A stretch of DNA of 15,175 nucleotides, from positions 1 through 15,175 of the forward strand of contig JAQVMI010000008.1 of assembly GCA_028703735.1 (NCBI GenBank), read 5' to 3'. A program made the translations under genes and the position numbers. Positions 1-6,134 of this stretch are shown in pieces. A model generated the notes under the pieces. The model did no database searches. It saw only the letters and a list, made by a program, of their open reading frames with translations, and was not told the origin of the DNA. The number at the start of each line of letters is the position of its first letter. The first letter of the stretch is position 1. Source of the DNA: Candidatus Cloacimonadota bacterium (GTDB lineage: Bacteria > Cloacimonadota > Cloacimonadia > Cloacimonadales > Cloacimonadaceae).

Positions 1-222
1 TTCCCTTATTTGGGGATGTAAAGTTGGTTCTCCACCAATTAACCTGATTTGATTTTGATTGGAGGCAGCAAGAATGTTTACAGCTTTTTCGAAAACATCA
101 CTTGGTATAAATTGAGATAATTTAGCATTATCAGAGGATTTGTCTCCTGTGAAGCAATAACAACAATTCCTGTTGCATACAGATGTAATGGCTATATTTG
201 CCAATCTAATTCCATTATTTGC
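1..222 (-). CDS. Radical SAM domain protein, N-terminal part (runs off the window; start unresolved)
   Basis: Translating the minus strand from about 222 to 1 gives an N-terminal radical SAM segment: a strand ending in TSV, then the iron-sulfur motif CNRNCCYC (CxxxCxxC), and about 40 residues later the SAM-binding motif GGEPTLHP. The rest lies beyond position 1. It is the last visible gene of the tat/radical SAM/Cys-rich peptide cluster, so a role in maturing or tailoring the cluster's product is a reasonable inference. The start is odd: a TAA at 223-225 closes the frame just upstream and no in-frame ATG precedes the motif; TTG at 204-202 or ATT at 210-208 are the only candidates, without a good ribosome site. 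Either a non-ATG start is used or the gene begins further upstream and is broken by the TAA. Radical SAM assignment is firm; specificity is unknown. Confidence 0.8.
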
Positions 223-366
223 TTACATCCCTGTTTTGTGGAATGAGCACATAAGGTCTGATAGTGTAATGTTTTTATCGGGGTGGAATTCCCCTGCTTT
301 ACAAAAACATGTAGGCAGACAGACTTCCCCTATGTAAATAATAAGGGAATTATTGACCAGGTACAA
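223..366 (-). other. Short Cys-containing reading frame in phase with the radical SAM gene, ended by TAA
   Basis: The frame of the radical SAM segment stays open upstream of the TAA at 223-225, back to another stop near 378. A TTG at 366-364 could start a 47-residue product containing EVCLPTCFCKAGEF and ending LMCSFHKTGM. It overlaps the end of the beta-barrel gene by 17 bases. It could be the true N-terminus of the radical SAM enzyme, cut off by a nonsense change (CAA or GAA to TAA would be one base), or a separate small cysteine peptide. The missing good start for the downstream radical SAM frame favours the first reading. There is no convincing ribosome site. Confidence 0.4.
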
Positions 367-880
367 AATCCAATTTTAACTGGAAATTTATTAGCTGTCC
401 AACGTCATCTCCTGCCCTGAATACAAATTCACTATATAATACCCATTTTTCATGAATTCTGAATACCGTGCCAAGACGAATTGGAATCATGCTATCAGCC
501 AAAGTAGTTTCATCTCCAGAATTGGGCAGGTAATAGGTAACAAATGAAGCACCAAGGTATGGAGTAAGGTATTTATAAGATTTGCCAAAACGGATGCTTG
601 CCCAGTCCCACACAATAACACCATCCGAACTTTTGCCAACCGAGTTGTTGGTGAATCCAAAGCCAAGCAATTCAGCTTTGTAAAACCCATCGTCATCAAG
701 TGACATCAGTCCGGCAAAATTGAACAGAAAAGCGGGGCTATATTTATTATCCCCTTCACCCTTAAAAGGAAACACCATAAACTCCCCACCTGCAGAATAC
801 ATAGTATCAATATCGTAGTATCGGGAAAGCAGAGGGCTACAGAACAGGATAATCACTAAGAGCAGTAATATTGCTTTCAT
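350..880 (-). CDS. Small secreted, probable outer-membrane beta-barrel protein
   Basis: 176 residues. An N-terminal hydrophobic signal peptide (about residues 1-19, ending near PLLS) is followed by alternating polar and aromatic stretches typical of short outer-membrane barrels: FMVFPF, FLFNFAGLMSL, YLTPYLGASFVTYY, WVLYSEFVFRAG, and a C-terminal strand INFQLKLDFVPGQ. No enzymatic motif is visible. It starts 14 bases after the Cys-rich peptide gene ends, so the two are almost certainly co-transcribed; a weak GAGG precedes the ATG. By context it may be an outer-membrane anchor, receptor or exit point for the exported peptide, which is inference. Confidence is good for a real secreted protein, moderate for a barrel, low for a role. 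Confidence 0.7.
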   Translation of the reverse strand: MKAILLLLVIILFCSPLLSRYYDIDTMYSAGGEFMVFPFKGEGDNKYSPAFLFNFAGLMSLDDDGFYKAELLGFGFTNNSVGKSSDGVIVWDWASIRFGKSYKYLTPYLGASFVTYYLPNSGDETTLADSMIPIRLGTVFRIHEKWVLYSEFVFRAGDDVGQLINFQLKLDFVPGQ

Positions 881-893
881 TTCGCCTCAATTA

Positions 894-1289
894 TCAATTA
901 GGATACCAATAACCACAGCTTCCACAACTGGAAGAGTTTGAGCCGCAAACACTTTGGCAAGAGCAAACCATATTGCAAGTACAAACCATATTACAGGTGC
1001 AAACCGTATTGCAGGTGCAGGTTGATCCATTATAGGTGGATCCTATTGTTGATTCCGTATTAGAATTGTAATCATTTTCGTCATCATTCGAAACAGCATG
1101 ACACAGGCAGTTCCCATTAGTATTCCCTACAATATCTATTCCATCATCACAACCATTAATCATTGCGCTAAGACCCAAAGCTCCAGCTCCAAGGGCTAAT
1201 CCCTTCAGAAAACTCCGCCGTGATACCTTTTGGCTTCCCACATGGGCAATAACAAAGACTTTGGGTTGCTCATTATCATTTTCATGCAT
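894..1289 (-). CDS. Twin-arginine-signal, cysteine-rich repeat protein; candidate radical SAM (RiPP-like) substrate
   Basis: 131 residues. Residues 1-22 are a polar leader; SRRSFLKG at 23-30 is a textbook Tat motif, followed by a mild hydrophobic stretch (31-44) and Cys47 in a lipobox-like but non-canonical INGC. A Ser/Asn/Gly/Asp-rich linker follows, then a C-terminal core (91-125) built from six-residue units CTCNTV, CTCNMV, CTCNMV, CSCQSV, with further Cys at 115, 122 and 125. There are 14 Cys in total. The ATG at 1289 has a strong AGGAGGT ribosome site. The gene lies between a radical SAM/SPASM gene and a barrel gene, downstream of its own tatA, tatA/B and tatC. Known precedent: radical SAM/SPASM enzymes install thioether bonds in Cys-rich peptides (sactipeptides, ranthipeptides). 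Inferred here: the core is crosslinked in the cytoplasm and exported by Tat. An alternative is a metal-binding Tat lipoprotein. Confidence 0.8.
   Translation of the reverse strand: MHENDNEQPKVFVIAHVGSQKVSRRSFLKGLALGAGALGLSAMINGCDDGIDIVGNTNGNCLCHAVSNDDENDYNSNTESTIGSTYNGSTCTCNTVCTCNMVCTCNMVCSCQSVCGSNSSSCGSCGYWYPN
948..1019 (-). repeat. Four 18-bp in-frame repeats encoding CxC(N/Q)xV units
   Basis: Codons 91-114 of the Cys-rich gene form four tandem 18-base units, each giving Cys-x-Cys-Asn/Gln-x-Val. At DNA level the units differ by only a few bases (variants of GTGCAAACCGTATTGCAG on the plus strand), so copy number may change by slippage. The array lies wholly inside the coding region and has no spacers. 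Confidence 0.85.
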
Positions 1290-1327
1290 ATATACCTCCT
1301 AAATGCTTCAGAAAACAATTCTTCATC

Positions 1328-1416
1328 TTTATACCTTAGTGAACTTATTCGTCAGGATCACTGATTAACTTGGTGAACCTCTCTCTCCAATGTGTCACCA
1401 AGTGATTTTTTGTCAA
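1328..1416 (-). promoter_or_regulatory. Putative promoter and operator region for the Cys-rich peptide gene
   Basis: An exact TTGACA lies on the minus strand at 1416-1411, without a good -10 partner (ACATTG at 17-bp spacing). A second option is TATAAA at 1333-1328, about 40 bases before the ATG. An inverted repeat lies between and around them. The 184-base gap separates the peptide gene from the upstream radical SAM gene, so separate and stronger expression of the peptide is possible, as is usual for peptide substrates of modifying enzymes. Sequence inspection only. Confidence 0.4.
1368..1403. repeat. Perfect 9-bp inverted repeat ACTTGGTGA-N18-TCACCAAGT
   Basis: The arms are at 1368-1376 and 1395-1403 and are perfectly complementary. 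A third related half site (CCTTAGTGAAC on the plus strand, 1334-1344) sits close to the candidate TATAAA box, so the GTTCACYAAG-like half site occurs three times in 70 bases upstream of the Cys-rich gene. This could be an operator for a dimeric regulator or a stem-loop in a read-through mRNA. No T-run follows on the minus strand, so it is not an intrinsic terminator for the upstream genes. Confidence 0.55.
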
Positions 1417-1473
1417 GAAGTTTCATAATCGAGCTTGGCTAACTTCAGCATCAGCTAACAATATCATTGTTTT

Positions 1474-2811
1474 CTAAAAACTCTTTACTGTTTCCCAGAA
1501 GATGTCTATGTTTGAATGGAGATCCAGTGCTTCGAGTATCTGATAAAAGAACAACGCCTTGTTAATTTTACACCTGTAATGTAGCCCGGAATCTGTAGAT
1601 GCAAAACTATGTGCTCGCTTTGCCGGACAATCACCTGCACAATGCCATTTACAAAAGCAATGTTCACAATCATCATAATACGTAACATTCATGTTAGCTA
1701 AATATCTTATTTTGTCGTCATCAATAACTAATTTCTTACCCTTTATATTTACTTCCCCAAACACAAACATCTCGCCTAAGGGAGTAGTTTCATCAATTAT
1801 TTCGTAGCAACTGGTGATTTTGCCTGTTTGAGTAAAACAATATGAGTTTCCCGCAGCACCACAAAAAGTGTGGCATAAACTACTTAAGTTTGCCCCGGAA
1901 TAGGTTAGCTGGCGGTTATACTTTTTCGCTATCTCTTTAGCAGAAATAAAGTTACTTATATACTTCATTTGGCTGGGTGCAGTTAATACACTGGTTCGCC
2001 CCATCGGGAACATGGGTTCTGCCATTATTTTGTGAACTTTATACTGACTGCAGATATCTTCGATTGAGCCGGGTAGCATATCTACGCTTTGATCTGTTAC
2101 TGTCATACGCAATCCGTAATTGTAACCAAGCTTGTCAAAAATGCGTAAGGTTCTTTGAGCATATACATAGGAACCCTTTCCATTAGCTAAAGGTCTTTGC
2201 ATATCGTGAACTGTTTGCGAACCATCCAGGGAAAAAGTGGTATTGTTAACGTTTCGGGCAATCCAGACAGCCTGTTCTTCACTAAGGACACCATTGATAC
2301 CAACAGATGTGAAGATTTTCAATCCCTTATTTGTCGCCTCTTGATATAGATAATCGTATGCCTTTCTAAATAACTTCCAATCAGCTGAGATGTCTCCACC
2401 TCCATGGAAGTGCATCTTTACGTGCTTTGTACCAGTTAGCAGGCAATTGGCTATTAGAATACCGACAATCGTAGAGTATAGATCCCAATCCATAACCGAT
2501 GGATTGTCTCCACCATTAGCATAACAGTAAAGGCACCGGCAAGTGCACTTACCGGTAAGGAAAACTGTGGCTGAGGTTGGTTTTGTGTTAATTTGGGGAA
2601 TTCCATTGTATTTGTTCGTGAAGGGTGAAGATAATTTTAGGTACTCCATATCTTTTTGCGTAAGCCCAAGCTCTTCAAAAGGATCAAGATTTCCCTCTAA
2701 TGCCATGTTTAAGCGATGCCAAAGGCTGGTATCTGCCAGAAGTAATATCTGTTTGAATGGAATAAATACAATGTCCTTATCCTGATAGGGGAATCGAAAC
2801 ACATTGTTCAT
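1474..2811 (-). CDS. Radical SAM/SPASM enzyme, probable peptide maturase
   Basis: 445 residues. Residues 1-80 form an N-terminal extension. The radical SAM cluster motif KCTCRCLYCYANGG follows, with C89, C93 and C96 as CxxxCxxC and an extra C91 inside it; FHGGGD (about 135-140) stands where SAM enzymes carry GGEP. The C-terminal third has the SPASM-type auxiliary-cluster cysteines: CHTFCGAAG...CFTQTGKITSCYE, then CEHCFCKWHCAGDCPAKR and YRCKI. SPASM proteins of this architecture typically modify ribosomal peptides or act as sulfatase maturases; no sulfatase is seen here, while a Cys-rich peptide gene lies just downstream. Its ATG overlaps the tatC stop by one base (TAATG), indicating translational coupling. 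Radical SAM/SPASM is near certain; the peptide target is inferred from context. Confidence 0.92.
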   Translation of the reverse strand: MNNVFRFPYQDKDIVFIPFKQILLLADTSLWHRLNMALEGNLDPFEELGLTQKDMEYLKLSSPFTNKYNGIPQINTKPTSATVFLTGKCTCRCLYCYANGGDNPSVMDWDLYSTIVGILIANCLLTGTKHVKMHFHGGGDISADWKLFRKAYDYLYQEATNKGLKIFTSVGINGVLSEEQAVWIARNVNNTTFSLDGSQTVHDMQRPLANGKGSYVYAQRTLRIFDKLGYNYGLRMTVTDQSVDMLPGSIEDICSQYKVHKIMAEPMFPMGRTSVLTAPSQMKYISNFISAKEIAKKYNRQLTYSGANLSSLCHTFCGAAGNSYCFTQTGKITSCYEIIDETTPLGEMFVFGEVNIKGKKLVIDDDKIRYLANMNVTYYDDCEHCFCKWHCAGDCPAKRAHSFASTDSGLHYRCKINKALFFYQILEALDLHSNIDIFWETVKSF

Positions 2812-3578
2812 TATACTGTCACCTCTACGGGCTCTTTATTAAATACCGAACATAATACCAAGCCAATTTCAAAAAGCAAAATCAAGGGCAAAGCCATAAA
2901 AATCATAGAAAGAGGATCTGGAGGAGTTAATACGGCGGAGATAACAAAAAATAACACATAAAGATGTTTCCGTATCTTTCTGATCTTGGATAGCTTAACT
3001 AATCCAAGCCTATGAATCAATAGCAGCATCAATGGGGTTTGGAATAGTGCACCAAAAACTAAAACTACCTGTTGAGTTATTACAACAATGCTCTTTAGCG
3101 ATAATCTAAGGTCGTTTTTTATAAGTGAATTGGAAAACACCCCTTTATCATGCAAACTGTACTGCATGAAATAATTGAAAGTAATGGGAATAATCAGGTA
3201 GTAAGATAGCACAATGCCACCAAAAAAAAGGAGAATAACGCATGAAATAATCAGGATAACTGCTTTCTTTTCTTTCTTATGCAAGGCAGGGACAACAAAC
3301 CCACCCATTACGTACAAAGCAAAAGGTATGGATAGAACCAGCGAAAAGAAGGCAGTGGTTATCATATGCACTTGAAATTTATCTACTATGTTTAGAAGGA
3401 CAATTTCCCCGTTGCTCTGCCTCAAGTTCTTGATTAAAGGACTAAGATACAAGTTTAAAAGATCGTTTCTAAATGTCCAGCAGATTACAAAAAACAAGCT
3501 GAAAATAGCTGTTACAACTATAAGCCTGACACGTAATTCTTTTAAGTGATCACTTATAGAAGCTTGTTTATCGTTCAC
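2811..3578 (-). CDS. tatC: Sec-independent (twin-arginine) translocase subunit TatC
   Basis: 255 residues with six hydrophobic segments, the usual size for TatC. Recognisable landmarks are HLKELRVRL at 11-19, FVVPALHKKEKK with Glu103 (equivalent to the signal-binding Glu103 of the E. coli protein), and TPPDPLSM at 218-225 before the last helices. TatC in the inner membrane recognises the twin-arginine signal. One oddity: the usually conserved FGxxFExP motif reads FGALFQTP here, with Gln180 in place of Glu (Glu170 in E. coli). The gene overlaps the preceding short tat gene by 11 bases and the following radical SAM gene by one, so the group is a tight operon. Its own substrate candidate, SRRSFLKG, is encoded two genes downstream. 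Confidence 0.95.
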   Translation of the reverse strand: MNDKQASISDHLKELRVRLIVVTAIFSLFFVICWTFRNDLLNLYLSPLIKNLRQSNGEIVLLNIVDKFQVHMITTAFFSLVLSIPFALYVMGGFVVPALHKKEKKAVILIISCVILLFFGGIVLSYYLIIPITFNYFMQYSLHDKGVFSNSLIKNDLRLSLKSIVVITQQVVLVFGALFQTPLMLLLIHRLGLVKLSKIRKIRKHLYVLFFVISAVLTPPDPLSMIFMALPLILLFEIGLVLCSVFNKEPVEVTV

Positions 3579-3774
3579 TATCTGATTTTTCCTCTAAGTT
3601 CTGTTCTTCATGGATCTGATTGTTCAGGTCTGTTTCAATTTCGTTTTTGTATTCTTTTATCTTGAATATGAACTTTTTGATCTTCTTAACATAAGCCATT
3701 GTATCCTTGGGTCCCAAAATGATAATCGCAATAATAATTAGAACTATTAGTTCTGCATTGCCAACCCCAATCAT
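3568..3774 (-). CDS. Second short TatA/TatB-family protein (TatB-like)
   Basis: 68 residues: a short N-terminal periplasmic end, one transmembrane helix (ELIVLIIIAIIILG, about 8-21), the hinge sequence GPKDT, a basic amphipathic helix (YVKKIKKFIFKIKEYKNEI) and an acidic tail. The LGP hinge, rather than FG, is more TatB-like, but the Pro that usually follows (GPxxLP) is absent and the protein is much shorter than E. coli TatB. It lies 9 bases after tatA and overlaps tatC by 11 bases. It probably acts with TatC in the receptor complex or as a second pore-forming TatA. Family assignment is good; A versus B is not decided. Confidence 0.8.
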   Translation of the reverse strand: MIGVGNAELIVLIIIAIIILGPKDTMAYVKKIKKFIFKIKEYKNEIETDLNNQIHEEQNLEEKSDSER

Positions 3775-3783
3775 CGGAATGCC

Positions 3784-3990
3784 TTATTTTTCTTCTGAAT
3801 CATCAGTCTTATCAGGATGTTCATCCAGCTTAGAAGTAGGTGTATCATCAGAATTAGACATTTCCTTTTTGAACTCCTTCAAACTTCTTGCCAAAGATTT
3901 AGCTACTCCAGGTAGCTTATTGGCACCAAAAAAAACAAAAACTATCACACCAATTATCAGCAATTCCATAAATCCCAATCTTCCAAACAT
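3784..3990 (-). CDS. tatA: Twin-arginine translocase subunit TatA
   Basis: 68 residues with the classic TatA layout: FGRLGFMELLIIGVIVFVFFGANKLPGVAKSLARSLKEFKKEM, i.e. one transmembrane helix containing a polar Glu near its start, the FGxxKLP hinge, an amphipathic helix, and a charged tail (DEHPDKTDDSEEK). TatA oligomers form the passage for folded proteins. The ATG at 3990 follows AGGAG at a good distance. It is the first gene of the operon tatA, tatA/B-like, tatC, radical SAM enzyme. Confidence 0.93.
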   Translation of the reverse strand: MFGRLGFMELLIIGVIVFVFFGANKLPGVAKSLARSLKEFKKEMSNSDDTPTSKLDEHPDKTDDSEEK

Positions 3991-4302
3991 GATAAACTCC
4001 TATTTACAATCATTAATGAAACATAAGTGGTAACAAACAACCATAGGTGGGCTGCCAAATTCCAATTCTGTTATGGGGAAATGGAATTAACTACCACACT
4101 ATTCTGTAATCTGAAACCTCAGATATTCTCGTTGATGTATTTAGCAATTTCTAAAAACGCTCACTAAATACATGAACACAGTTTCAACTATGCTTAACCA
4201 GCTTGTTCAATATTCAGCACAGTAGAATCCTGTCAAGAAATTTGAAAATCTGATAAATATTCCGGTAAACCCAAATGTCCCAAGCAACAGATCAAATCAG
4301 TT
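3991..4302 (-). promoter_or_regulatory. Intergenic leader of the tat operon with two stem-loops
   Basis: This 312-base gap holds no gene. On the minus strand TTGACA at 4236-4231 with a weak TATTGA 18 bases further (4212-4207) is a candidate promoter, giving a transcript leader of about 200 bases. Inside it, ATGTATTTAG (4135-4144) pairs with CTAAATACAT (4164-4173), a perfect 10-bp stem that extends by three pairs past one mismatch. A second stem, AATTCCA (4058-4064) with TGGAATT (4082-4088), lies nearer the gene. No known riboswitch class was recognised. Confidence 0.45.
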
Positions 4303-5013
4303 CTACAAATGCAGAAAGTTAGTTTTCTCCCAGCCTAAGCTATCCAGCAAGGCAGAAATTTCAGCTATAGGAATACCCTTAAATTTGGATACTTCCCGGG
4401 AAATTGCAGCCTTGGTAAGCCGGGAAATTGCTCCACCTTCGCTTTGCATGGCTGCCCGGGTTGCTGGTTCTACTTTGAACCCCAACTTCAGGGCAAAGCG
4501 CATGGCTCTTAATAAACGTAAGGGGTCTTCCTGAAATCTGGTTACCGGCTCACCGATACAGCGGATTAATCCTTGGTGCAGATCAGCAAGTCCTTTTCCG
4601 CTAAGATCAAATACCTTACCGGTGCATATATGTTGCAGTAAGGCATTAATGGTAAAATCCCGCCTCAATACATCATCTTTCAGCGTGCCAAAGCTGATGC
4701 AAGGATAGCGGCTACCACTTTGATACTGCTCTTTGCGGGTTGCCACAAATTCCAGATTCAGATTGGCAGTTTTCAGCTTTGCCGTACCATATAAGGGATG
4801 CAAGGTAATTTGGCTATCCGGAAATTTGGGTTGCAGCAATTTTGCCAAGCCAATTCCACCTTCGGGTAATTCCACGCAGATATCAATATCGCTTCCTTGC
4901 TGAAAATTCTGCAACCAGTCTCGAACGCAGCCTCCGGCGAAGTAGGCATGAGTTGCATATTCGGTGTTTTGGATATAGGCAGAGATAATTTCCCGCTGTT
5001 CTTTTAGATTCAC
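4303..5013 (-). CDS. Short CCA-adding / poly(A) polymerase-family tRNA nucleotidyltransferase
   Basis: 236 residues of the class II nucleotidyltransferase head and neck. Visible motifs: FAGGCVRDWL (25-34) with SDIDI (41-45) providing the metal-binding acidic pair, RRDFTINAL (117-125), DLHQGLIRCIGEP (about 144-156), and EDPLRLLRAMRF (162-173), the EDxxR nucleotide-template motif. These enzymes add or repair the 3' CCA of tRNAs. Usual family length is about 400 residues or more; here the body and tail domains are missing, and the frame ends normally after LGWEKTNFLHL. It overlaps the HemW-like gene upstream by four bases (ATGA). It could be a CC- or A-adding partner of a second enzyme elsewhere, or a minimal CCA enzyme. 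Family sure, exact activity not. Confidence 0.88.
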   Translation of the reverse strand: MNLKEQREIISAYIQNTEYATHAYFAGGCVRDWLQNFQQGSDIDICVELPEGGIGLAKLLQPKFPDSQITLHPLYGTAKLKTANLNLEFVATRKEQYQSGSRYPCISFGTLKDDVLRRDFTINALLQHICTGKVFDLSGKGLADLHQGLIRCIGEPVTRFQEDPLRLLRAMRFALKLGFKVEPATRAAMQSEGGAISRLTKAAISREVSKFKGIPIAEISALLDSLGWEKTNFLHL

Positions 5014-6134
5014 AAGATCAATTCCGCAATAACCGCATTGGAAATAAACAATGCCTGCTGTGTAAGCCTAAGCCGCTCTTCTTTCTGCTCCAATAAACCA
5101 AGGTGCATTAATCGCTTTATCTTTGCCCCATAAAAATCCGGCAAATTTACCTCAAAGAGCTTTTGGAAACTATTGATGTTTATACCCTCAAGCAGCCTCA
5201 AGCCCATCATCAAATAGTCTTCCCAAATCCGTTGCTTGTTTTGGATAGTGGCATCAGGGAATCTTTCACCCTGCCAAACACAAGCGTAATACTCTGCCAA
5301 GCCGGAAGGATTATGGTAACGGCAAGGAGAAATCCAACCAGCAGCCGAAGCTCCAATTGCCAGATAGTTTTTGCTATGCCAATAGGTTAAATTATGTTGT
5401 GATTCTTTTCCCACCAAGGCAAAATTGGAGATTTCGTATTGAGCATAACCTGCCTCTTTAAGGCTGTTACAGATAGTATCGTATTGCTCTGCCTGAGTAT
5501 CATCATCCGGCAATAATGCCATATCTTTATACAAAGAACAATCTTCATCCAAGGCTAGCAAATAGCAGGAAATATGCTCTGGCTGAAGGTTCAGATAAGC
5601 CTGAATATTCCTTTGCAACCCCGGAAGATCGCTTTTAGGTAAGCCATACATCAGATCAAGGGATATATTGTTGTAGCCATAATCTCGGCATAGTTTTATT
5701 TTTTGGGGAATCTGCTCAGCTTTATGCCTTCGGTTTAACCATAAAAGATCGTCATTATTCATGCTCTGTACCCCAAGCGAAAGCCTGTTAATCCGCGTTT
5801 TACTTAAACCTTGCAGAAATTCCGGAGTAAGCTGAATCGGGTTAATTTCCAGGGTTACTTCTGCCTGGGGAGAAAGATTAACGGATTGGCAGATTTCAGC
5901 TAATTGCAGGGGAGTTAATAACGAAGGAGTTCCTCCCCCGAAATAAAGAGTATGCAGCGGTTTCTGCAGCAAATCCTGGTATAGATCAAGCTCTTTATGC
6001 AGATGCTTCAGATAGTTTTGTAGCTCTACAATGCTGAACGGCACCGAAAAAAAACTGCAATAACCGCATTTTGATAGACAAAAGGGAATGTGAATATATA
6101 GGCTTAATGGGGGTGGCGAAATACCCTGTTCCAT
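5010..6134 (-). CDS. hemW: HemW-like radical SAM protein (coproporphyrinogen III oxidase-like, heme chaperone family)
   Basis: 374 residues, normal for HemW. It starts with SLYIHIPFCLSKCGYCSFFS (11-30), with C19, C23 and C26 as CxxxCxxC, then FGGGTPSLL (65-73), SLGVQSMNNDDLLWLNRRH and the HemN-type C-terminal region. HemW binds SAM and an iron-sulfur cluster and is thought to deliver heme to respiratory enzymes; it is not the true oxygen-independent coproporphyrinogen oxidase, which carries a fourth motif cysteine (CxxxCxxCxC) that is absent here. It overlaps lepB by 31 bases and the nucleotidyltransferase gene by four, forming one operon. Confidence 0.88.
   Translation of the reverse strand: MEQGISPPPLSLYIHIPFCLSKCGYCSFFSVPFSIVELQNYLKHLHKELDLYQDLLQKPLHTLYFGGGTPSLLTPLQLAEICQSVNLSPQAEVTLEINPIQLTPEFLQGLSKTRINRLSLGVQSMNNDDLLWLNRRHKAEQIPQKIKLCRDYGYNNISLDLMYGLPKSDLPGLQRNIQAYLNLQPEHISCYLLALDEDCSLYKDMALLPDDDTQAEQYDTICNSLKEAGYAQYEISNFALVGKESQHNLTYWHSKNYLAIGASAAGWISPCRYHNPSGLAEYYACVWQGERFPDATIQNKQRIWEDYLMMGLRLLEGININSFQKLFEVNLPDFYGAKIKRLMHLGLLEQKEERLRLTQQALFISNAVIAELIL

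Noticed and set aside
948-1019. Short tandem units that could suggest a CRISPR array
   Set aside because: Units are contiguous, 18 bp, without spacers, and encode protein repeats in frame.
1368-1412. Intrinsic terminator on the plus strand (inverted repeat followed by TTTTTT)
   Set aside because: No plus-strand gene lies upstream and the loop is 18 bases, too large for a typical terminator.
5163-5390. Plus-strand frames opposite the HemW-like, lepB and dehydrogenase genes
   Set aside because: Shadows of well-supported genes, with no ribosome sites or recognisable protein features.
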